A DNA stretch of 64,000 nt from Modicisalibacter luteus DSM 23508. Its GTDB lineage: Bacteria > Pseudomonadota > Gammaproteobacteria > Pseudomonadales > Halomonadaceae. The stretch covers positions 248,001 to 312,000 of the forward strand of contig NZ_KB899992.1 of NCBI RefSeq assembly GCF_000378505.1. The letters run 5' to 3'. A model generated the notes under the pieces. It ran no database searches. It saw only the letters and a program-made list of their open reading frames with translations, and was not told where the DNA came from. Made by a program: the position numbers and the translations under genes. Position 1 is the first letter of the stretch, and each line of letters opens with the position of its first letter. Positions 19,600 through 31,568 of this stretch are shown here, piece after piece.

Positions 19600-20223
19600 A
19601 TGGGTGTAGTGGCCAAGCGGTCGTCGATGACCTTTTACTCAGGCAGTGAGGATCATTACAGCCACCGCGTGCGTATCGTGCTGGCGGAAAAAGGCGTTGC
19701 CGTGGATATCGTGGATGTCAGCGAGGGTAGTCGCCCCGACGAGCTGGCAGATCTCAACCCGTACAACAGTGTGCCCACGCTGCTGGATCGTGACTTGGTG
19801 CTCTACGAGTCCAAGGTCATGATGGAATACCTCGACGAACGTTTTCCGCATCCGCCCCTGTTGCCCGTCTATCCTGTGGCGAGGGCGCAAAGTCGGCTAT
19901 GGATGCACCGAATCGAGCATGAATGGGCGCCGCTTGTCGAAACTATCCTCAGCAACGGTAAAGAAGCAGACAAGGCTCGTAAGGAGCTGCGTGAGAGCCT
20001 GGTTGGCATCACGCCTATCTTCGAAGATATGGCTTTCTTCATGAGTGAGGAATTCTCACTGGTTGATTGCTGTATTGCGCCGATCTTATGGCGTCTGCCG
20101 GCCCTCGGCATCGAACTGCCCGAGCGCCAGGTCAAGCCGTTGATCACTTACATGGAGCGCCTGTTCGCACGCGATGCCTTCAAGGCCTCTCTATCGGAAG
20201 CCGAACGCGAAATGCGTACCTGA
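19600..20223 (+). CDS. sspA: stringent starvation protein A
   Basis: RNA polymerase-associated protein with a glutathione transferase fold that does not conjugate glutathione. It is needed for stationary-phase and acid tolerance responses in E. coli. It has 207 residues: an N-terminal thioredoxin-like domain ([20 protein letters not shown]) and an all-helical C-terminal domain. The start at 19600 follows GAGG by about ten bases; an ATG at 19627 is an alternative. It is paired with sspB, 71 bases downstream. Confidence 0.95.
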   Translation: MGVVAKRSSMTFYSGSEDHYSHRVRIVLAEKGVAVDIVDVSEGSRPDELADLNPYNSVPTLLDRDLVLYESKVMMEYLDERFPHPPLLPVYPVARAQSRLWMHRIEHEWAPLVETILSNGKEADKARKELRESLVGITPIFEDMAFFMSEEFSLVDCCIAPILWRLPALGIELPERQVKPLITYMERLFARDAFKASLSEAEREMRT

Positions 20224-20294
20224 ATCCACTAGCGACGACCGCGTCGTGCAATAGCCAACGCGCGGTTGCCGCCCAGATCAAGGGAGGCAAGACC

Positions 20295-20786
20295 ATGCTT
20301 TCCAGCCGTCCCTACCTTGCCCGTGCCTTGTACGAGTGGTTGCTGGATAACGACCACACGCCTTACATCGTCGTGGATGCCGAGCGTGAAGGTGTTCAGG
20401 TGCCGGGGCAGTTTGTGCAGAACGGACAAATCGTGTTGAACATATCGCCTTCGGCGGTGCGTGACCTGTTGATATCCAACGAGGCAATCACCTTCAATGC
20501 GCGTTTCGGTGGCCAGCCGATGCAGGTCATCGTGCCCAGCGAGGCATTGATTGCCCTCTACGCTCGAGAGAATGGCGTAGGCATGGTGTTCGGTCATGAG
20601 CCGGTCATGCCAGGGTATGATCCGGCCCCGACAGGAGAGGCCGCTACAGATCAGGAGCCTGAGAGGCCCAGTCTTGAAGGTATTGATGGCAATAGTGCCT
20701 CGACTGACACCGAGGAACCGGAGGGATCAGAGGAGAAGAAGGACGGTGCGCGCAAAGGTCGTCCTTCGCTACGTGTAATCAAGTAG
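20295..20786 (+). CDS. sspB: ClpXP protease specificity-enhancing factor SspB
   Basis: Adaptor that binds ssrA-tagged proteins and delivers them to ClpXP. It has 163 residues from the ATG at 20295, preceded by GGGAGG. The N-terminal substrate-binding domain (about 1-110) is followed by an acidic, low-complexity linker. The C-terminal ClpX-binding tail GRPSLRVIK matches the XB motif of E. coli SspB (GRPALRVVK). Confidence 0.95.
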   Translation: MLSSRPYLARALYEWLLDNDHTPYIVVDAEREGVQVPGQFVQNGQIVLNISPSAVRDLLISNEAITFNARFGGQPMQVIVPSEALIALYARENGVGMVFGHEPVMPGYDPAPTGEAATDQEPERPSLEGIDGNSASTDTEEPEGSEEKKDGARKGRPSLRVIK

Positions 20787-20801
20787 CGATGCATGAGGAA
20801 C

Positions 20802-20836
20802 AAAAAAGCGGGAGGCATAACGCCTCCCGCTTTTTT
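20802..20836. terminator. bidirectional terminator between sspB and dolP
   Basis: AAAAAAGCGGGAGGC pairs with GCCTCCCGCTTTTTT around a 5-nt loop. A tracts on one side and T tracts on the other let it act on both convergent transcripts. Confidence 0.95.
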
Positions 20837-20853
20837 GCATATGAGGAAGAGGA

Positions 20854-21429
20854 TCAATCGAGGTATTCGAAGACCTTGACGATCCGTTGAACGCCGCCGA
20901 TCTGGGAAACGACATTAACGACCCGCTCGGCTTCCTGGCGGCTAACCATGCCCATGAGATAGAGCGTGGCGTTTTCGCTGATGACTTCGACATGGCGTGA
21001 GTCGATGTTTTCGTTCAGTGCCAGTTCTGTCTGTGCGCGAGTTTCCAGCCAGTTGTCAGTCATACGCTGACTCATCGGCAGATTGGCCGCTACCGTCAGC
21101 TCGTTATGAACCTGGCGAACCATGCGTGTGTTCTGTGCAATCTGGCCCGCCTTGTCCTTGAGTTCCTGGCTAGGAACCTGGCCGTAAAGCAGTACAACGC
21201 CGTTGTAGCTGTTCACACCGACCCGTGCATCGATGAGACGGGCGTCAGCCTGCTCCATGGTCTTGATGATCTTGGACTCGATGCCCTCGTCCTCGACCTT
21301 GGTGCCTTGGGTCCTTACGCTAAAGTCTTCCCCCGCCGGAGTAGGGGTAGTGGCGCTGTTGATGGCAGTGCAACCACCAAGGCCAAGTGTCAGGACCAGC
21401 AAGGCTGGAAAGAGCGCTCCGTTTTTCAT
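20854..21429 (-). CDS. dolP: outer membrane BON-domain lipoprotein DolP (YraP)
   Basis: Division- and outer-membrane-integrity-associated lipoprotein with two BON domains that bind anionic phospholipids. From the ATG at 21429 it has 191 residues, as in E. coli. The lipobox is LGLGGC, with lipidated cysteine near residue 20. BON domains cover about 45-115 and 120-190. It closes the lpoA-yraN-diaA-dolP operon. Start codons just upstream (21435 ATG, 21438 GTG) overlap the diaA stop and are alternatives. Confidence 0.93.
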   Translation of the reverse strand: MKNGALFPALLVLTLGLGGCTAINSATTPTPAGEDFSVRTQGTKVEDEGIESKIIKTMEQADARLIDARVGVNSYNGVVLLYGQVPSQELKDKAGQIAQNTRMVRQVHNELTVAANLPMSQRMTDNWLETRAQTELALNENIDSRHVEVISENATLYLMGMVSRQEAERVVNVVSQIGGVQRIVKVFEYLD

Positions 21430-21434
21430 AGTCA

Positions 21435-22409
<975 letters not shown>

Positions 22410-22420
<11 letters not shown>

Positions 22421-24275
22421 CACTGCTACGTCCTGCTCCGGTGGTATCGGGTGCCTCGCTTGGTGGGGCCGTGTCTGGCGTGGCTCGTTCGCCGGCGGGG
22501 TCCGGATCACTCGCATTATTGTGCAGCGGCGGCTGCGGTACGCCACCGGAGAACTGTGCCCAAGGCAGCTCTCGGTGAATGCGGCTATCGGTACCTACAC
22601 TCAACGTACCGGTGGCACCGTAGATCTCGCTGCCGGGCAGGCTCATGAGAAGCGGCAATTTGCGCCCCAGTTCGTACGCATCGACACCCATTGCCTTGAG
22701 CTTGAACAGGGCGGGCTCTTCGTCGCTGCGCAGCTTGCGGTAGCTATCCAGGTAGGGCAGTGCCTCCTCGCCCCCTACGGCGGCGTCTGGAATGATCCAG
22801 GGAATCTCGACGAACATGACGTTGTTAAGGTCATGATCAACGCGTGGCTGCGGCCGGCCCTCGTAAAGGTGGGATGTAGCATAAATCGGCAGGCCACCTG
22901 CGTAGTAGAACTTCAACATGGGCGGGACCTGACGGGCATAGCTCGGCAGTGCGAGCAAAAACAGCATATCCATGTTGCGCTGGGCACGCTCGCCGCGCAC
23001 ATTGAGGAGCGGCTTGACGGCATTGGCTACCGAGGCTTCGGGGTTGTATCTGATCAGGCTGGCGACGTTTCCGCCCAACTCTTGCCAGGCTTGGCGAAAC
23101 GTTTCTGAAACCCGGGATCCCCAGGGGTTGTCGGGGACCAGCATGCCGGCGCTGCGGTGGCCATCACGCCAGGCGCGCTGGGCTACCTGTCGTGCCTCGT
23201 CCTCCGCAGACAGGCCATACTGGAACAAGCCTTCGGCGTGATTGGTGGGGGCTGTGCCATAGTTCAGCGCCAGCGTCGGTAGCGGTACGTCATTGCGTAC
23301 CTCCAGACGGGATACCTGCTCTTTATCCAGCGGGCCGATGACTACCTGGGCGCCTTCCATCTGGGCGCGGGCATACAGTGCCTGCATATCGACGCCAGTG
23401 GTGTCGTAAAAGCTGAGTTGTGGGGTCTGCTCGCCCTGGTCGAGCGCGCTCATGTGGCGTGCCTGGATACCCTCACGAAGTGCCTTGGCGACATTGGCCA
23501 GAGGCCCGGACTCCGGCAAGAAGACAGCGATATGGCGCACGTCGCGGCCTCGCAGCTCACGTAGCGCCTGGAGATCGCCAGGGAGGCGTCGTGCCGCCGG
23601 ATGGTTGGGATAGGTGCTGCGCCATTCTTCGATACGCTCGAAGAGTCGAGCGATGTCACTGCTATTACGGCGCTGCAACTCGAGCAGTGCCAGCCAGCCC
23701 TGAACGGCCGGATCCTGAGTGTTGGCGAGTTCTTGCAGCGAAGAGCCGCGCAGGCGGGTCAGCTGCTGCCATATCTCGTCATTAAGCTCGAAGCCGGGAT
23801 CATCCTTTTGTACCCCGATCAAGGTCTTGGTAGCGGGTAGAGGCTCGCCGACCATGCCTAGTGCGAGGCCGCGCCTATAGCGTAGGGTCAGGGCATCCTT
23901 GCGAGGGATCTCGATATTGCCTTCCAGCAAGGAGGTTGCTTCGATAACTAGCCTGCCGTCTTGCTGTGCCAGGCCGAGATAAGAGAGCAGCAGAGCTCGC
24001 TCGACACGCTCTGCCGGCGTAAGCAAGGAGGCGTCGATTTCTTTGACGATCTGGATCGCCTGCGCGTTGTCGCCCTGGCGTGCTAGGATGTCAGCGGCCT
24101 GCAGTCGGGTACGTGCCGCCTCTGTGCCGCTCTGGTTTTCGGCTTGGCTCAGTAGTTCGGAAGGTTCCTGCCCGTCGGGCAGACGCTCGACGACACCTTG
24201 CGGTGCAGCGCAACCGGCCAAAAGAAGTGCCACCAGGCCGGCACTCACCAGGCGGCGCAGCGATTTGTCTATCAT
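22410..24275 (-). CDS. lpoA: penicillin-binding protein activator LpoA
   Basis: Outer membrane lipoprotein that reaches through the periplasm to activate PBP1a. It has 621 residues with lipobox LLLAGC (Cys22). An N-terminal helical TPR-like domain (about 40-240) and a C-terminal periplasmic-binding-protein-like domain (about 245-560) follow. The tail (after about 590) is rich in D, P, A and T and is probably disordered. It is divergent from rsmI as in E. coli. Confidence 0.93.
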
Positions 24276-24393
24276 TCTTGATTCCTTGTGACTGGCAAAG
24301 TTCGGCCAGATGGCGACCCGCTAACGATGACACGGCTTGCCAAAAGCCGGCCCGGCAATGGCGAGGCGACACTTCCCTGTATGAGATCAGCAC

Positions 24394-25248
24394 ATGACCG
24401 AGTCTAGCAAGGGCACATTGTACGTGGTGGCAACGCCGATTGGTAACCTTGAGGATCTGTCGCCACGTGCTGCCGGGATATTGGAAAGCGTAGCCGTGAT
24501 TGCCGCCGAAGATACCCGGCATACGGCACGACTGCTCAAGCATCTGGGAATCGAGTGCTCCCTGCTGTCGTTGCATGAGCATAACGAGGCGGGTCGTGTC
24601 GGCCAGCTCGCCGCCAAGCTTGATAGCGGCGAGGATGTCGCATTGGTCAGTGACGCGGGAACGCCGTTGATCTCCGATCCAGGATTCGTGCTGGTGCGTG
24701 CCTTGCGCGAAGGAGGCCATCGGATCGTTCCAGTGCCGGGGCCCTGCGCCTTGGTTGCGGCGTTATCCGCGGCGGGGCTGCCGACCGACCGCTTCGTGTT
24801 CAATGGTTTCTTGCCGGCCAAGCGAGGCGCGAGGCGCAGCAGCCTGGAAACTCTGAGCGAGCGGGGCGAGACTTTGGTTTTCTACGAGTCCCCGCATCGC
24901 ATTCGCGATAGCCTCGAAGATATTGCGGCCGTACTTGGCGATCGCCGGGTCGTCCTGGCACGGGAGTTGACCAAGACCTTCGAGACCTTTCTTGACGGAA
25001 CTGCCGAACAACTCTTGTTACTCATGGATCAGGACCCTGACCAGTCGCGTGGCGAGTTCGTCATAATGGTGGCTGGCGCGCCGCCACGAGATATCGATAC
25101 CGCTAGTCTGGATGGGAAGGCGATTCTTCAAGCCCTGCTGGCGGAAGGCGTTGGGGTGAAGCAGGCCGCTGCCGTCGTGGCGCGCCTGCTCGGTGGTCGC
25201 AAGAAGGCGTGGTACGAGAAAGCACTGTCGCTGAGGGCCGACGGTTGA
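24394..25248 (+). CDS. rsmI: 16S rRNA (cytidine1402-2'-O)-methyltransferase RsmI
   Basis: Adds the 2'-O-methyl group to C1402 in the decoding centre; its partner RsmH (N4 of the same base) is encoded just downstream. It has 284 residues of the tetrapyrrole methylase fold: LYVVATPIGNLEDLSPRA, ALVSDAGTPLISDPG and VPVPGPCALVAALSAAGLP. The divergent gap to lpoA is 118 bases. Confidence 0.96.
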   Translation: MTESSKGTLYVVATPIGNLEDLSPRAAGILESVAVIAAEDTRHTARLLKHLGIECSLLSLHEHNEAGRVGQLAAKLDSGEDVALVSDAGTPLISDPGFVLVRALREGGHRIVPVPGPCALVAALSAAGLPTDRFVFNGFLPAKRGARRSSLETLSERGETLVFYESPHRIRDSLEDIAAVLGDRRVVLARELTKTFETFLDGTAEQLLLLMDQDPDQSRGEFVIMVAGAPPRDIDTASLDGKAILQALLAEGVGVKQAAAVVARLLGGRKKAWYEKALSLRADG

Positions 25249-25273
25249 GGGGCGGCTTAGGCGCTGGTATTCT
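25245..25273 (+). promoter_or_regulatory. sigma-70 promoter for rnpB
   Basis: -35 TTGAGG (25245-25250), 17-base spacer, -10 TATTCT (25268-25273). The predicted start, about 25280, agrees with the 5' end of RNase P RNA deduced from pairing of its ends. The -35 overlaps the rsmI stop codon. Confidence 0.7.
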
Positions 25274-25281
25274 TGCGCGCT

Positions 25282-25646
<365 letters not shown>

Positions 25647-25678
25647 CACAATTTTCGCTTCGCCGTATCGAGACCCGC

Positions 25679-26635
25679 ATGCCGCATCGTGCCAACGCTT
25701 CGTCTTCGCCCGACTACCGTCATGCCAGTGTTCTGCTCGATGGCGCCGTCGATGCGCTGATTCACGATCCCGCCGGGATCTACCTCGACGGCACGTTCGG
25801 GCGCGGCGGGCATTCCCGCGCGATTCTCGAACGGCTGTCGCCTGAGGGCCGTCTGGTCGCTATCGATCGCGATCCGCAGGCACTCGCGGAAGCCCGTCGT
25901 ATCGATGACCCTCGTTTCTCGATCCATGCCGACACCTTCGGCCGCCTTGGTGAACTGGCCGAGACATTAAGCGTACACGGACGTCTCGCTGGCGTACTCC
26001 TCGATGTTGGGGTGTCATCGCCACAGCTCGATGACCCTGAGCGCGGCTTTAGTTTTCTGCGTGACGGTCCGCTCGACATGCGAATGGATCCTACCCAGGG
26101 TGAGACTGCCGCCGAATGGCTGTCTCGGGCCAAGGAGGCCGACATTGCCTGGGTATTCAAGACCTACGGCGAGGAGCGTTTCGCCAAACGCATGGCGCGT
26201 GCCATTGTCGAGCGTCGTCGAGAAACTCCAATCACTCGAACCGGTGAGCTGGCCGAGCTGCTCAAGGCTGCCCATCCCGCCTGGGAGAAGGGTAAACACC
26301 CAGCCACTCGAGCCTTTCAGGCGATGCGCATCCACATCAATCGCGAACTGGATGAGCTTGATACCGCGCTTGGCGCTGCACTGGAAGCCCTGATGCCGGG
26401 TGGCCGCTTGGTAGTGATCAGTTTCCACTCCTTGGAAGATAGGCGCGTCAAGCGCTTTATACGCGACCATGTGCGTGGCGATACCCACTTGCCCCGGGGC
26501 ATGCCGATTCGCGAGGATCAATTGGCAAAGCGTCTGGAGACGCTGGGTAAGGCCCAGCGCCCCGGGCCGGCTGAGGTCGACGCCAACCCCCGCGCGCGCA
26601 GTGCCGTCATGCGTGCGGCGCGCAAGATCGCTTGA
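25679..26635 (+). CDS. rsmH: 16S rRNA (cytosine1402-N4)-methyltransferase RsmH (MraW)
   Basis: First gene of the dcw cluster. It has 318 residues from the ATG at 25679 ([20 protein letters not shown]). A SAM-binding segment [16 protein letters not shown], then [22 protein letters not shown] and [13 protein letters not shown], is typical of the family. A longer frame from 25598 would overlap RNase P RNA. mraZ, which normally precedes rsmH, is absent: only about 32 bases separate rnpB and this start. Confidence 0.96.
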   Translation: MPHRANASSSPDYRHASVLLDGAVDALIHDPAGIYLDGTFGRGGHSRAILERLSPEGRLVAIDRDPQALAEARRIDDPRFSIHADTFGRLGELAETLSVHGRLAGVLLDVGVSSPQLDDPERGFSFLRDGPLDMRMDPTQGETAAEWLSRAKEADIAWVFKTYGEERFAKRMARAIVERRRETPITRTGELAELLKAAHPAWEKGKHPATRAFQAMRIHINRELDELDTALGAALEALMPGGRLVVISFHSLEDRRVKRFIRDHVRGDTHLPRGMPIREDQLAKRLETLGKAQRPGPAEVDANPRARSAVMRAARKIA

Positions 26636-26642
26636 GGTCAGC

Positions 26643-26957
26643 ATGGCGAATGCAGGCAAGCCATCGGCAAGTCGACATATCAAGCTGTTCGGGTGGCGTC
26701 AGCTGCTGGTCATGATATTGGTTGGACTGGTACTGGCCAGCGCCTTGGCCGTCATTACCAGTGCGCACATGACGCGCGTGCAATACGCCCGCCTACAACA
26801 GCTCGAACGTCACAAGGACAAGCTACAGACCGAGTGGGGACAATTGCTGCTCGAGGAGAGCACCTGGTCGGCGCCGTCGCGCATCGAGCGACTGGCTAGC
26901 GAGCGCCTCGACATGCATGTTCCTGAACTCAGCGAAATCAAGGTGATACGCCCATGA
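26643..26957 (+). CDS. ftsL: cell division protein FtsL
   Basis: Bitopic divisome protein that forms the FtsQLB complex and activates FtsWI. It has 104 residues from the ATG at 26643: a short cytoplasmic tail, one membrane helix (LLVMILVGLVLASALAVITS, about 21-40) and a periplasmic leucine-zipper-like coiled coil (YARLQQLERHKDKLQTEWGQ). It overlaps ftsI by four bases. Sequence conservation is low, so the dcw position supports the call. Confidence 0.93.
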   Translation: MANAGKPSASRHIKLFGWRQLLVMILVGLVLASALAVITSAHMTRVQYARLQQLERHKDKLQTEWGQLLLEESTWSAPSRIERLASERLDMHVPELSEIKVIRP

Positions 26958-28660
26958 GTGCGGCAGGAGGCAGCTCGCCTACCCGGGCTCAGGTCGCTCC
27001 GCTGGGCTCAGGGCGCTACCGCTTTATGGTCTGCGTGGTGCTGGTTGCCCTGGCCGTTCTGGTGGGGCGTATCGTCGATTTGCACGTCATCGACCGCCTG
27101 TTCCTGCAGGGGCAGGGCGACGCCCGTACCCTGCGTGTCGAGACTATTGACGCACACCGCGGTATGGTCACAAGTCGGCATGGCGAGCCCTTGGCAATTT
27201 CTACGCCGGTCGTGAGCCTATGGGCCAACCCGCAGGAACTGCCGGCCGATGACATTCAGCGCATGATGTTGGCTCGAGCGCTCGGCATGGATCTTTCCGA
27301 ACTCAACACCCGTATCGGGCGCTATGCCGAACATGAGTTTATGTATCTGCGTCGACGCATGACGCCTGCCGATGCGCAACCCATTCTCGACATGCGTCTG
27401 CCCGGGGTTTATGCGCAGCATGAATACAAGCGCTATTACCCGTCTGGTGAAGTGACCGCCCAGTTGGTTGGTGTCACCAACATCGATGACAAGGGGCAGG
27501 AAGGGGTTGAGCTCGCCTATAACAGCTTCCTGGCTGGCCAGCCTGGCAAGCGTCGGGTACTCAAGGATCGCAAGGGGCGTCTGGTTCGCGACCTTCACCT
27601 TCTCAAGGAAGCCAAGCCGGGAGGCAACCTGGCCCTCTCCATCGATCTGCGCCTGCAGTACATGGCCTATCGCGAACTCAAGGCGGCGGTGGACGAGAAC
27701 AATGCCGACGGTGGCACGTTGGTGATGATGGATGCGCGGACCGGGGAAGTCCTGGCGATGGCTAACCTGCCGTCCTATAACCCGAACAATCGTGCCGAGC
27801 TCGATGCCAACGGCCTGCGCAACCAGGCAATTACAGACGCTTTCGAGCCGGGCTCGGTCATGAAGCCACTGGCCATGTCTGCAGCGCTTGAGACCGCCAA
27901 GTTTTCACCTGAGACAGTCATCGACACGTCGCCGGGCTGGATGCGGGTCGACAATTTCACCATCCGCGACTTCCGCAACTACGGTGATCTGTCGATGGCT
28001 GGCATCTTGCTGCACTCATCGAATATCGGCATGTCGCGGGTCGTCCTGCAACTCGACGAGGATGCGGTGTGGAATCGTTATCATGCGCTGGGTCTCGGCC
28101 AGACGCCGGGGACCGGTTTCCCCGGTGAGACGACCGGCAGCCTGCCCACCCCTTACGACTGGTCGGATAGCAAGCGGGCTTCCATGTCTTACGGTTACGG
28201 TGTCGCCGTATCCGCTTTGCAGCTGGCCAGTGCCTATACAGCGATCGCCAATGAAGGCAAGCGTATGCCGCCTTCGCTGCTTAAATTGCCGTCACCGCCC
28301 GAAGGGCAACAGGTCATGGCGCCTCAGGTCGCCGACGATCTGCTGCACATGCTCGAAGCTATCGTACAGCCCAATGCGGGAGGCTCGCGCGCCGTGGTGC
28401 CGGGCTACCGGATTGCCGGCAAGACGGGGACGGTGCGCAAGGTCACCCAGGCCGGCTATCAACAAACGGCGTATCGTTCGCTGTTTGCCGGTATTGCACC
28501 GGTCACTGATCCGCAAATTGTCACCGTGGTGATGATCGATAACGCCAAGAATGGCGATTACTATGGCGGTCTGGTTGCTGCACCGGTATTTGCCCGTGTG
28601 GTGGGCAAGGCTTTGCGCCTGCTCGATGTTCTGCCCGACAAGAAGGAGGCGGTAGAGTGA
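26954..28660 (+). CDS. ftsI: peptidoglycan D,D-transpeptidase FtsI (PBP3)
   Basis: Septal transpeptidase that works with FtsW. It has 568 residues: cytoplasmic tail, membrane anchor (about 26-43), pedestal domain and transpeptidase domain. Active-site motifs are S301-V-M-K304 (nucleophile S301), S354-S-N356 and K489-T-G-T492. The stop overlaps the murE GTG start. Confidence 0.97.
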   Translation: MSAAGGSSPTRAQVAPLGSGRYRFMVCVVLVALAVLVGRIVDLHVIDRLFLQGQGDARTLRVETIDAHRGMVTSRHGEPLAISTPVVSLWANPQELPADDIQRMMLARALGMDLSELNTRIGRYAEHEFMYLRRRMTPADAQPILDMRLPGVYAQHEYKRYYPSGEVTAQLVGVTNIDDKGQEGVELAYNSFLAGQPGKRRVLKDRKGRLVRDLHLLKEAKPGGNLALSIDLRLQYMAYRELKAAVDENNADGGTLVMMDARTGEVLAMANLPSYNPNNRAELDANGLRNQAITDAFEPGSVMKPLAMSAALETAKFSPETVIDTSPGWMRVDNFTIRDFRNYGDLSMAGILLHSSNIGMSRVVLQLDEDAVWNRYHALGLGQTPGTGFPGETTGSLPTPYDWSDSKRASMSYGYGVAVSALQLASAYTAIANEGKRMPPSLLKLPSPPEGQQVMAPQVADDLLHMLEAIVQPNAGGSRAVVPGYRIAGKTGTVRKVTQAGYQQTAYRSLFAGIAPVTDPQIVTVVMIDNAKNGDYYGGLVAAPVFARVVGKALRLLDVLPDKKEAVE

Positions 28661-30201
28661 TTCAGGTTGACGGTAACCGCCTGTGGCAATCGATCGCCGA
28701 ACTATGGCCCGGTACGCACATGCCAGATACTGGCCGGATGCGGTCTGCTTCGGCGTTGCGCCTGTGCCAGGACAGTCGTGAGGTGGCGTCAAGCGAGGTC
28801 CCGGCAATCTTCGTGGCCGTCCCCGGGGTCAACGTCGATGGTCGCCGCTACGTGAGTCAGGCATTGGCCGATGGCGCATATTTGGTGCTGGCCGAAGCAT
28901 ATGCAACGGGAGCCGGGACCGATGCGCCGCCGCTGCCTACCGATGAGCGGGTATTGGCGCTTCCGGACCTGGGGCGCCGGCTGGGGGAGTTAGGCAAGCA
29001 CTTATTCAGTGTTCCCGAGTTGCTGGAACTTATAGGAGTGACCGGCACCAACGGCAAGAGCTCTGTCACGCACTACATCGCCGAGCTCAGCGAGTCGCTG
29101 GGTCGCCCAACCGGTGTTGTTGGCACGCTGGGCTGGGGACGGCCAGGACAGCTGACCGACAGCGGGCTTACTACCCCTGGCGCGCTCGAACTGCAATGGA
29201 TGCTGGGGCAGATAGCTGCCGGTGGTATCCGGCGTGTGGCCATGGAGGTTTCTTCGCATGCCTTGATGCAAGAGCGTCTGACCGGGTGTCGCCTCGAAAC
29301 GGCCGTGTTCACCAATCTGTCTCGCGATCACCTCGATTATCACGGCAGCATGGCGGCCTATGCGGCGGCGAAGGCGCGCCTGTTCCGACGCCCTGAGCTC
29401 AAGCTGGCCGTAGTCAACGGTGACGATGCGTTAACAAGACTGATGCTGGCTGGACTACCCGAGGGCGTGCGTGTACTGGCCGCCGGGCGTCAGGAAGCAA
29501 CGACACTACGGGTTCTCGATTGGCAACCGCATGCTACGGGGCAGCGTGTCCTGATCGCTACCCCCGATGGTGAGCGCGCCCTGGAACTTGGTCTGATGGG
29601 CCGGTTCAATCTGGATAACGTACTGCTTGCCATAGCAACACTATACGGCTTGGGCGAGCCGCTGGAAGCCCTGTGCGAGGCGGCGAATGCACTGACTCCC
29701 GTCCCTGGCCGAATGCAGATGATAACCAAGCCGGGGCTGCCTAGCGTTATTGTCGACTATTCCCATACCCCCGACGCATTGCATAACGCCTTGTCGGCCT
29801 TACGTGACCATTTGCCCCGGCAGGGGAGGCTATGGTGCCTGTTTGGCTGCGGCGGCGATCGCGATGCCGGCAAGCGCCCGCTGATGGCCCAGGCCGTCGA
29901 GCCGTTGGCCGATCGCATCGTGATTACCGATGACAATCCACGCAGCGAGAACCCCGCAGCCATCCGGGCTCAGGTCATGGCGGGGCTATCGCCTGCCGCG
30001 AAAGCACGTGTCTGGTGTATCGACGGGCGTGGCGAGGCTATTGCAAATGTCATTGCCGAGGCCGAGCCGGAGGATGTAATCCTTATCGCCGGCAAAGGCC
30101 ACGAGGCCTACCAGGAAATCCAGGGGCGTCGCCTGCCGTTTTCGGATACCGAGTGTGCCGAGGCAGCCCTGCAAGTACGTGAGGAGAGCCATGAGCAATA
30201 G
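28657..30201 (+). CDS. murE: UDP-MurNAc-L-Ala-D-Glu:meso-diaminopimelate ligase MurE
   Basis: Adds meso-diaminopimelate to the peptidoglycan precursor. It has 514 residues with a GTG start that overlaps the ftsI stop (GTGA). The ATP site is GVTGTNGKSSVTHYIAE (about 128-144). The DDNPRSENP motif marks specificity for meso-DAP rather than lysine. It ends with an 11-base overlap into murF. Confidence 0.96.
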   Translation: MIQVDGNRLWQSIAELWPGTHMPDTGRMRSASALRLCQDSREVASSEVPAIFVAVPGVNVDGRRYVSQALADGAYLVLAEAYATGAGTDAPPLPTDERVLALPDLGRRLGELGKHLFSVPELLELIGVTGTNGKSSVTHYIAELSESLGRPTGVVGTLGWGRPGQLTDSGLTTPGALELQWMLGQIAAGGIRRVAMEVSSHALMQERLTGCRLETAVFTNLSRDHLDYHGSMAAYAAAKARLFRRPELKLAVVNGDDALTRLMLAGLPEGVRVLAAGRQEATTLRVLDWQPHATGQRVLIATPDGERALELGLMGRFNLDNVLLAIATLYGLGEPLEALCEAANALTPVPGRMQMITKPGLPSVIVDYSHTPDALHNALSALRDHLPRQGRLWCLFGCGGDRDAGKRPLMAQAVEPLADRIVITDDNPRSENPAAIRAQVMAGLSPAAKARVWCIDGRGEAIANVIAEAEPEDVILIAGKGHEAYQEIQGRRLPFSDTECAEAALQVREESHEQ

Positions 30202-31558
30202 CGGACTAGGCAGCCTGGCCGCAATTGCCGCAGTGCTGGGGGGAGTGTGGCGTGGCAAGGATCGGCAAGCTGGTGCCGTGACGACCGACACGCGTTCCCT
30301 AAAGCCCGGCGACATATTTCTGGCCCTGTGTGGCGAGCGCTTCGATGCCCACGACTTTCTAGCCCAGGCCCGTGAAGCCGGCGCTGTGGCAGCGATTGTG
30401 TCGCGACCGGTCGACGACCGGCTGCCCCAGATCCAGGTTACCGATACTCGTCTGGCGTTAGGCATTCTAGGGCAGGCTCGCCGCCTGGCCTGGGGTGGGC
30501 CGCTGGTGGCGGTGACTGGCAACAGCGGCAAGACGACGGTCAAGGAGATGGTGGCCGCTATCTTGCGACGGCGCGGCGAGACGTTGGCGACGAAAGGGAA
30601 TCTCAATAATGACATCGGAGCGCCTCTCACCCTGTTGGGGCTCAGCCCGGCCCATCGACATGCGGTGATCGAATTGGGCGCCAATCATCTGGGCGAAATT
30701 GCATGGACCACGATGCTGGCTCGTCCTCAAGTAGCTGTGATCACCAACGTAACCGGAGCTCACGTCGGTGAATTCGGCGGCATGGGCCAGATTGCCCAAG
30801 CCAAAGGGGAAATCCTGGCCGGACTGGCGTCCGATGGTGTGGCGGTACTTAACCGCGACGATGTTTTCTATCCATTCTGGCAACGCCTCGCCGGCCAGCG
30901 GTGTGTCTTGGATTTCGGGCTATCGGCAGATGCACGAATCCAGGCGCGCGATATGGTTAACGACGAGGTCGGGCGTTATGCTTTTACGCTGGTTCAAGAT
31001 GGGAAGCCTCTGGGCAGGGTGCTGCTCGGCCTGTTCGGAAAGCATAATGTGCGCAATGCGCTTGCGGCCGCGGCAGCGGCGTTGGCGCTCGAGGTGCCCG
31101 CCGAGGATGTGATAGCAGCCCTGAGCGAACTCCAGGCCATGCCCGGCAGGCTGGCCATGGTCGAAGGACTACGCGGCAGCAGGCTTCTGGATGATACCTA
31201 CAATGCCAATCCCGGTGCCGTGAAGGCGGCATTGGATGTGCTGGCGCAGATGCCGGCGCCGCGCTGGTGTTTCCTGGGGGCAATGGGGGAACTCGGCGAG
31301 GCGGCTGGTTCGCTACATGCCGAGGTCGGGCATTATGCCCGTGAACGTGGTATCGATTTTCTCGGGACTCTGGGTCCCCTAGCCGAGCCAGCGGCTCGTG
31401 CCTTCGGTGAGCCAGGGTGTCATTTTACGAACTGGGACGCGCTTTTGCGCCATGCCCAAAACCATCTGCCGTCAGGGGCCAGCGTGCTGGTCAAGGGCTC
31501 GCGCAGCGCCGGTATGGAGAGACTGGTGGCCGAGCTGCGTGCGGATGCATCAAGGTGA
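30191..31558 (+). CDS. murF: UDP-MurNAc-tripeptide:D-Ala-D-Ala ligase MurF
   Basis: Completes the UDP-MurNAc-pentapeptide. From the ATG at 30191 ([12 protein letters not shown]) it has 455 residues. The ATP-binding motif is [13 protein letters not shown] and the substrate-loop motif is [19 protein letters not shown] lies just upstream of the start. A frame starting at 30155 would extend deeper into murE. Confidence 0.95.
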   Translation: MSNSGLGSLAAIAAVLGGVWRGKDRQAGAVTTDTRSLKPGDIFLALCGERFDAHDFLAQAREAGAVAAIVSRPVDDRLPQIQVTDTRLALGILGQARRLAWGGPLVAVTGNSGKTTVKEMVAAILRRRGETLATKGNLNNDIGAPLTLLGLSPAHRHAVIELGANHLGEIAWTTMLARPQVAVITNVTGAHVGEFGGMGQIAQAKGEILAGLASDGVAVLNRDDVFYPFWQRLAGQRCVLDFGLSADARIQARDMVNDEVGRYAFTLVQDGKPLGRVLLGLFGKHNVRNALAAAAAALALEVPAEDVIAALSELQAMPGRLAMVEGLRGSRLLDDTYNANPGAVKAALDVLAQMPAPRWCFLGAMGELGEAAGSLHAEVGHYARERGIDFLGTLGPLAEPAARAFGEPGCHFTNWDALLRHAQNHLPSGASVLVKGSRSAGMERLVAELRADASR

Positions 31559-31568
31559 ACGCTATAAC